NCBI GenBank assembly: GCA_002352225.1
Contig: DEIA01000035.1
Coordinates: 18,791-46,758 of the forward strand
From: Flammeovirgaceae bacterium UBA2786
GTDB lineage: Bacteria > Bacteroidota > Bacteroidia > Cytophagales > Cyclobacteriaceae
DNA: 27,968 bases
Reading direction: 5' to 3'
The stretch's first letter is position 1; every line of letters starts with the position of its first letter. The notes under the pieces were generated by a model. It searched no databases. It saw only the letters and a list, made by a program, of their open reading frames with translations, and was not told the DNA's origin. The translations under genes and the position numbers were made by a program. This document shows, piece by piece, positions 23,197 through 27,968 of the stretch.

Positions 23197-24689
23197 TTCT
23201 TGCGGGTAATTCCAAGCTTGCGTAGTTGCTTCAGTAAAAATGCATTGCCATCAGGGGTAGCTTTAGAGTAAAAAATCAGTAAAGCAAATACCACGGTTAT
23301 AATTCCAGAGCGAATAATTATATCAGGTAAAATGGCTGAGAATTTCGGAATGAGAAGGTTCAGCCCAAGCATCAGCATGGCAATTATCAAAACTTTTAGT
23401 GAATCCCGGTTAAAGGGTTGCATTTTGAGTTTGTACCAGATGAAAAAATATTTTAAGACATTAAACGAAATTAAGGCCAATGCCGAACCAATGGCTGCAC
23501 CGTTTATTCCATAAATAGGAATAAGGATATTGTTGCTTACTATTACTACAGCCGCGAGTAGGGTGAGTAAAAGAATATTAAACGCATAATATTTTGAAAG
23601 TACAATAATTTCGCTGCTGGGACCGAATACCATATCGGTTAGTTTACCTATTCCAACAATGATCACTACCCACTTACCAGCTTCATATATTTCCTGCCGG
23701 GGTATTAATGAAAATATAGTATCAAGGTTGATGTAAATTCCAATAAACAACAAGGCACCAATAATAAATTGATTGATAGCTGTTTTCAGATAAATGGTTT
23801 TAATATCTGCTGTATCATTTTTTTCGAAAGCGCGGGCAATTAAAGGCATGGCTACCTGACTCATGGCACGCCTGGGTATTTCAATGATGGTTGCCATATA
23901 GAAAGCAGTTGTATAAACGGCATTGGCAGCTAACCCTAACATACCCGAAACCATCATGCTGTCAATTTTGCCAATCAAAATCATACCGGCTGTGCCTGCA
24001 AAACTCAACGAGCTGTAAATTACCAACGACTTTACTTTAGCAGATTCTAATATCCTGAAATTTAGAGTGAAAGAAATTTTTTTGAGAACATAGAGATAGC
24101 CGATGAGCAGAAGCAAGCAAAAAAGATATGCCAGTACTGTGCTTATAATAAACTGGTTGTAGGTGATGTAGCCTTGAAAATAACTGATCACCAACAGAGC
24201 CAACAATAGCCGAACTACAACTTCGCGCAGCAGGCTGGGGAAAATCATTTTTAATAAAGACCTGGAATATGCTTCCAGTAGTGCGGTTATTAATAAAATC
24301 AGTGTAAGCCATAACACGACTGAAGCATATTGGATAATTTCTTTTGCATTGGTTTCAAAATAGGAGAGGATAGATGTTTCAAATATTTTGAAGACGATAA
24401 AAAATATTCCAAAACCAGTAAGCGCCAGCAGTGTGATCAGGCTTACAAAACCGGCTTCGCTGGCTTTGTCTTTAACTAATTGCGGATAGAAACGAAAAAT
24501 ACTTTGTGCCAACCCGAACGTGGCAAAAGGCGCTAATAAAATACCCGCATCTTGTATGGTGCGGAGCAAACCAACCTGTTCCGGCTCCAGAAATTTAGGA
24601 AAGAGGTACAACAGGTTTACATACCCGATAACCGCACCGGCATACGATATAAGAGTGGTGTAAATGCTTTGGCGGATGACGAGGCCCAT
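23193..24689 (-). CDS. oligosaccharide flippase (Wzx/MATE-like)
   Basis: A 498-residue membrane protein with about 12-14 hydrophobic spans and the polysaccharide-export start QSIYTTLISYAGAVIGYVNLLYLFPKFL, followed by GLAQSIFRFYPQ, typical of the Wzx branch of the MOP superfamily. It probably moves lipid-linked repeat units across the inner membrane. The frame opens at TTG 24722, but the ATG at 24689 is closer to the first span and is preferred. The stop overlaps the glycosyltransferase stop by 3 bp. It forms a leftward block with the methyltransferase and the second glycosyltransferase. Confidence 0.86.
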   Translation of the reverse strand: MGLVIRQSIYTTLISYAGAVIGYVNLLYLFPKFLEPEQVGLLRTIQDAGILLAPFATFGLAQSIFRFYPQLVKDKASEAGFVSLITLLALTGFGIFFIVFKIFETSILSYFETNAKEIIQYASVVLWLTLILLITALLEAYSRSLLKMIFPSLLREVVVRLLLALLVISYFQGYITYNQFIISTVLAYLFCLLLLIGYLYVLKKISFTLNFRILESAKVKSLVIYSSLSFAGTAGMILIGKIDSMMVSGMLGLAANAVYTTAFYMATIIEIPRRAMSQVAMPLIARAFEKNDTADIKTIYLKTAINQFIIGALLFIGIYINLDTIFSLIPRQEIYEAGKWVVIIVGIGKLTDMVFGPSSEIIVLSKYYAFNILLLTLLAAVVIVSNNILIPIYGINGAAIGSALALISFNVLKYFFIWYKLKMQPFNRDSLKVLIIAMLMLGLNLLIPKFSAILPDIIIRSGIITVVFALLIFYSKATPDGNAFLLKQLRKLGITRKN

Positions 24690-24828
24690 GAGGTTACCAT
24701 TAGAAACACGAACATAATCCAAAATAGTTATAACTTTTTTGGATTATAGTCTTTGAAAGTTAAAAAATTACCTTGTTCGGTTTGAGTGGAGAGTTTACGC
24801 AAGCCGATTCGATTCAGGGAGAAAAAGT

Positions 24829-25371
24829 TTATAGCCTGGTGGCCTCAACTATATAATACCGTGGGGTGATGTGACGTAGCAAGGGCCGTACACCTAAAAC
24901 TCCTGTTGGGGAGGTCCATTTTTCTGCTCGAACTATCTTCCATCCACTTTTTTCTAAAAGCCAATCAAATTGCCAGTCTTCAAATTCATGAAAGTGTTGA
25001 TCCCACCGATTATTCTTATTGCGATAGGCTTTTGCAAACCAGAGCGATAGTGGGATGCTGGCGTAAAGCCGGTTAGCTTGAATATTTTTTAATACACCCA
25101 TCGGGTTAATAAGGTGCTCCAGAATTTCAAACGCAAAGGCTGCATCTGTTTTAAATTGAGTTAGTGTTTCAGGAACCTCATCCAGATCTTCGCCCTGTGT
25201 ATTTTTTATACCGTAGCCTTCCTTTTCAAACAATCGAGAAAGAGGATTAGCAATACCTATATCCAATGCACTACTTCCTTTGGGTAAAGTTTGGATTACA
25301 AATGCTAAGGTTTTGACATAGCGTCTGCTTAAGACTTTATTATTTAAATCATATCCTTCTGTAGAGTCCAT
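24829..25371 (-). CDS. class I SAM-dependent methyltransferase
   Basis: A 180-residue protein with a motif-I-like ALDIGIANPLSRLFEKEGY, an acidic motif II region (NTQGEDLDEVPET), AFAFEILEHLINPMGVLKNIQ, and a C-terminal HEFEDWQFDWLLEKSGWKIV, as in small methyltransferases of glycan clusters. The substrate is unknown; a sugar or lipid-linked intermediate is likely from the neighbours. Its ATG overlaps the stop of the upstream glycosyltransferase by one base, so the two are translationally coupled. It is rather short, but the core fold seems complete. Confidence 0.8.
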   Translation of the reverse strand: MDSTEGYDLNNKVLSRRYVKTLAFVIQTLPKGSSALDIGIANPLSRLFEKEGYGIKNTQGEDLDEVPETLTQFKTDAAFAFEILEHLINPMGVLKNIQANRLYASIPLSLWFAKAYRNKNNRWDQHFHEFEDWQFDWLLEKSGWKIVRAEKWTSPTGVLGVRPLLRHITPRYYIVEATRL

Positions 25372-26582
25372 TAATAGTTAGTATAAAGATTTAAAAGTAT
25401 TTCTTGCTCATGTTCCCAATTCAAGTCCCCACCAAGTGTAGCTTTTTTCCCATTAGCACCTAAAGTTGCACACAACTCTTTATTCAAATATAATTCGTCA
25501 ACTTTTTTCGCAAAATCATTTTCATCGCCCGCTTTAAAAACCAAACCGCTGTTGCAGGTTTCTACCACACGTTTTAAGGGAGCGCTGGAACTAACCAATA
25601 TCGGTTTACCTGTCATCATACCTTGAAACAATTTGTGCGGAATGGTGTGATCGGTGTGCCCATTGGATTGATGTGGAATTACATTTACATCGGCCAGCGT
25701 CATGTATGAAAAGAATTTAGTAAAGGGCTGATAGCCCAGAAAGTGCACGTTGTTTAAACCGCGTTCCGTAACGAGCTGCTGTAGGTTTTGCATTACTGCA
25801 TTACTTCCAAACCCCACAATTACAAGATGAATGTTTTGAGGATTGCTTATATGGCTCATGCCTTTAATGGCTACATCTACTCCCCGGTGCGGACCAATAC
25901 CACCTGTGTAAGCAAGTATGAATTTACCGCTTAGGTTTTGATAAACGGTGTTATCTAATTGTTGATTAATGAATGTTTTCTCTTCCGTGTTGGAAACCAC
26001 TACTACTTTATCAGCATTAAACTGGTGTTGGCTAACCAATCGGGTTTTCATTTCTTCCACAACGGCAATAATCACATCCGATTCTTCACATGCTTTTTTT
26101 TCCCAGCGTGTCCACCGATTGGGATTCATGAACAGAAAATTTTTGAGGCGCGCAATCGGATTTGTTTTCCAGACAAACCAGGTGCGCAAGGCTTCGGGAT
26201 AATTTTCGTGTAGGTCCACAATCACTTTTACGCCAAGTTCCTTTTTCAACGAAAGTGCCGTTCCGGCCAATGGCAAATCGTGTATATGCACCAGGTTGAT
26301 TTTCTCTTGTTTTAAAATTGTACGCATGGCTACTTTGAATCTGGAATGCACAAACCACAGCGACATCACTACATCCCAATACGCCAGTTGATAATTATTC
26401 TTGCCGGCATCAATCCGATGAACCTGAATACCCTCCACAAGTTCTGTATCAGGTTCATTTTTTCGTCTCAGGCAAAGCAGATGTATCTGATGACCAGCCT
26501 TCAGTAAAGCCCCCGTTTCTTTTTTTATCCGGATATCGGCCGGGTAGGGGGCATTCAATAACATAAGAACTTTAGCGGGCAC
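25371..26582 (-). CDS. glycosyltransferase (GT4 family)
   Basis: About 403 residues of a GT-B fold enzyme: KVLMLLNAPYPADIRIKKE (N-terminal domain start), INLVHIHDLPLAGTALSLKKELGVKVIVDLHENYPE, and a donor domain with FILAYTGGIGPHRGVDVAIKGM and HTIPHKLFQGMMTGKPILVSSSAPLKRVVE, where the late glutamate of the EX7E motif is present. Donor and acceptor are unknown. The frame opens at TTG 26609. I prefer GTG 26582, just before the conserved KVLMLLNAPYP strand; ATG 26564 would cut into that strand. It diverges from wecB across 137 bp and is coupled to the methyltransferase. Confidence 0.85.
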   Translation of the reverse strand: MPAKVLMLLNAPYPADIRIKKETGALLKAGHQIHLLCLRRKNEPDTELVEGIQVHRIDAGKNNYQLAYWDVVMSLWFVHSRFKVAMRTILKQEKINLVHIHDLPLAGTALSLKKELGVKVIVDLHENYPEALRTWFVWKTNPIARLKNFLFMNPNRWTRWEKKACEESDVIIAVVEEMKTRLVSQHQFNADKVVVVSNTEEKTFINQQLDNTVYQNLSGKFILAYTGGIGPHRGVDVAIKGMSHISNPQNIHLVIVGFGSNAVMQNLQQLVTERGLNNVHFLGYQPFTKFFSYMTLADVNVIPHQSNGHTDHTIPHKLFQGMMTGKPILVSSSAPLKRVVETCNSGLVFKAGDENDFAKKVDELYLNKELCATLGANGKKATLGGDLNWEHEQEILLNLYTNY

Positions 26583-26719
26583 AGTTACTTTTTCAGCAAA
26601 GAAACACAATTCGACCGTAAGAATTCTGCAAAGAGAAGTGGAGAACCCTTAATATTTAAGGTTATCCATTTTTCTTTCTCGTTAGGAAACAGAATTTTTG
26701 CACCTTCGTTTTGTTAGAT

Positions 26720-27808
26720 ATGAAAATAACACTTATTGCCGGTGCCCGGCCCAACTTTATGAAAATTGCACCCATCATAAGGGCCATAGAACGGGCGCAG
26801 AAGGATGGGCACAAGCTTACGTACCGGTTGGTACACACCGGCCAGCATTATGACGATAAGTTGAGTAAAATCTTCTTTGAACAATTGGAAATACCCGAAG
26901 CTCATGTAAATCTGGGGGCAGGTTCGGGCACACAGGCTGAGCAAACGGCTCGTATTATGATCGAGTTTGAGAAAGACTTGCTTGCCAACCCCAACAACCT
27001 GGTGGTGGTGGTGGGAGATGTAACTTCTACTATGGCTTGTACGATTGTGGCCAAAAAACTGAATACAAAAGTGGCACACGTAGAAGGTGGAATTCGCTCC
27101 TTTGATATGACCATGCCCGAAGAAATTAACCGGATTGTAACCGATTCGCTGTCCGATTATTTCTTTACCACATCGCACGTAGCGAATGAGAATCTCAAAA
27201 AAACCGGAGTGAGGGAAGAGCAAATCTTTTTTGTTGGCAATACCATGATTGATACGTTGCTTACCCAACTTCCGCGAGCACAAAAACCAACTTTATGGAA
27301 CGAACTGGGTCTGCAATCCAAAAACTATTTTGTTTTAACGCTGCATCGCCCAAGCAATGTAGATGACCCGGAGAAATTTGCCCGATGGATGCAGGTATTG
27401 GATGCAACTGGTTTGCCAATAGTATTTCCGGTGCATCCGCGCACGATGAAAAATTTCTCAACGCTGGCACAGAAGCCTAAAAATATTCAGGCTTGCGATC
27501 CGCTCAGCTACCTGGAATTCATTTACCTGATTAAAGAATCGAAAGCAGTAATAACCGACTCGGGCGGAATACAGGAAGAAACAACCGTGCTGGGTGTGCC
27601 TTGCCTCACCTTACGCAACAATACCGAGCGCCCCGAAACCGTAACAGAAGGAACCAACGAAATGATTGGCGATAACTTTGTTGCGTTATCCAACGCATTA
27701 GAAAAAGTAAAGGAAGGGAAATGGAAACCAGGAAAAGTTCCGCAGTTATGGGATGGCCGCACAGCTGATAGAATTGTGCATGAGTTGTTGAAACTTGGGA
27801 ATCAGTAG
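26720..27808 (+). CDS. wecB: non-hydrolysing UDP-N-acetylglucosamine 2-epimerase
   Basis: WecB interconverts UDP-GlcNAc and UDP-ManNAc, supplying ManNAc-type sugars for surface polysaccharide. The 362-residue protein shows GARPNFMKIAPI (variant of the usual GTRPE start), HTGQHYDDKLS, VVGDVTSTMA, HVEGGIRSFD and PEEINR (two catalytic-type glutamates), a histidine in TLHRPSNVDD, FPVHPRT and TDSGGIQEET. The frame opens at TTG 26711; ATG 26720 gives the conserved MKITLIAGARPN start and is preferred. The TG-rich leader contains AATTTTTG (26693-26700), a partial -7 match. Its 3' end runs into a 7-bp-periodic tract that overlaps the stop codon. Confidence 0.95.
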   Translation: MKITLIAGARPNFMKIAPIIRAIERAQKDGHKLTYRLVHTGQHYDDKLSKIFFEQLEIPEAHVNLGAGSGTQAEQTARIMIEFEKDLLANPNNLVVVVGDVTSTMACTIVAKKLNTKVAHVEGGIRSFDMTMPEEINRIVTDSLSDYFFTTSHVANENLKKTGVREEQIFFVGNTMIDTLLTQLPRAQKPTLWNELGLQSKNYFVLTLHRPSNVDDPEKFARWMQVLDATGLPIVFPVHPRTMKNFSTLAQKPKNIQACDPLSYLEFIYLIKESKAVITDSGGIQEETTVLGVPCLTLRNNTERPETVTEGTNEMIGDNFVALSNALEKVKEGKWKPGKVPQLWDGRTADRIVHELLKLGNQ

Positions 27809-27864
27809 GTGGTAATCGGTACTCTGTACTCTGTAAATCTGAAATCACAAATCGCAAATTGGTT
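27801..27864. repeat. degenerate heptamer tract at the wecB stop
   Basis: From 27801 the sequence can be parsed in steps of seven: AATCAGT, then AGGTGGT, AATCGGT, two exact ACTCTGT units (27822-27835), then AAATCTG, AAATCAC, AAATCGC and AAATTGG. The first unit covers the wecB stop codon. It is not coding and has no match to a known repeat that I can name. Confidence 0.55.
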
Positions 27865-27885
27865 TTCGATTTGTTCGACAACTAA

Positions 27886-27968
27886 CCTTTCTATAACTCG
27901 GTGTCCTGGGGCGGAGACACCGCTAAGAAAAAGATTTTTCTGTCTAAGAGGCTGTCTCAAAAGTCGTT
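27886..27968. repeat. repeat copy 2 (inverted relative to 16893-16971), cut by window end
   Basis: Its reverse complement matches 16893-16971: a CGGTGTC...GACACCG hairpin (27899-27922, 7-bp arms, 10-nt loop), an AGAAAAA/TTTTTCT palindrome, then the 18-bp terminal arm starting at 27948 plus three bases identical to the inside of copy 1. The window ends inside the element, so a second MITE-like unit probably continues to the right. Confidence 0.75.

Noticed and set aside
27606..27881. 91-codon minus-strand frame over the wecB end and heptamer tract
   Set aside because: It is antisense to wecB for most of its length and the rest lies in repetitive DNA.

Overview
The window looks like chromosomal DNA of a Bacteroidota bacterium, most likely of the order Cytophagales. 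The evidence is the gene content (DUF5916 and DUF2807 proteins, PorV/PorQ-like and other secreted barrel proteins, an IPExxxVDY-type protein beside pyruvate kinase, a Bacteroidota-type Lgt with a long insertion), the near absence of Shine-Dalgarno sequences, and several TAnnTTTG '-7' promoter boxes typical of the phylum. No tRNA, rRNA, CRISPR array, prophage or intact transposase was seen.

Layout. Positions 1-1737 hold the 3' part of a DUF5916 outer-membrane protein, followed by a ferredoxin-type flavin reductase (1917-3041). A leftward envelope block (3038-6887) encodes a PorV/PorQ-like barrel, a ComEA-like helix-hairpin-helix protein with a predicted barrel, a 33-residue single-span membrane peptide and a DUF2807 adhesin-like protein. 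A rightward MORN-repeat protein (6857-7516) meets a leftward lgt / BamA-TamA-like pair (7518-10085). Housekeeping genes follow: nadE, then acpP-fabF-rnc leftward and, divergently, an IPExxxVDY protein with pyk rightward (14591-16457).

Positions 16458-17115 contain no credible gene. They hold clustered REP-like palindromes, spaced inverted repeats and a 129-bp element with perfect 18-bp terminal inverted repeats. Part of that element and its flank recurs in opposite orientation at the right edge of the window (27886-27968), so about 11 kb is bracketed by inverted repeats.

The bracketed segment carries a leftward operon of a small conserved-type protein, a Uma2-family nuclease, a PhnP-like metallo-beta-lactamase-fold protein and an NFACT/RqcH-type protein. 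Rightward come miaA, a PIN-type toxin-antitoxin pair and a glycosyltransferase in a nearly gapless run. A polysaccharide group ends it: flippase, methyltransferase, glycosyltransferase and UDP-GlcNAc 2-epimerase.

How the genes work together. acpP-fabF serve fatty-acid synthesis and lgt uses the resulting lipids to anchor lipoproteins. The BamA/TamA-like, PorV-like, HhH-barrel and DUF5916 proteins belong to the outer membrane. The 21892-27808 genes build and export surface glycan. The least explained parts are the HhH-barrel/PorV-like/33-aa block, the palindrome cluster with its inverted second copy, and three tracts of degenerate 7-bp periodic DNA abutting the ends of genes (miaA start, NFACT stop, wecB stop).
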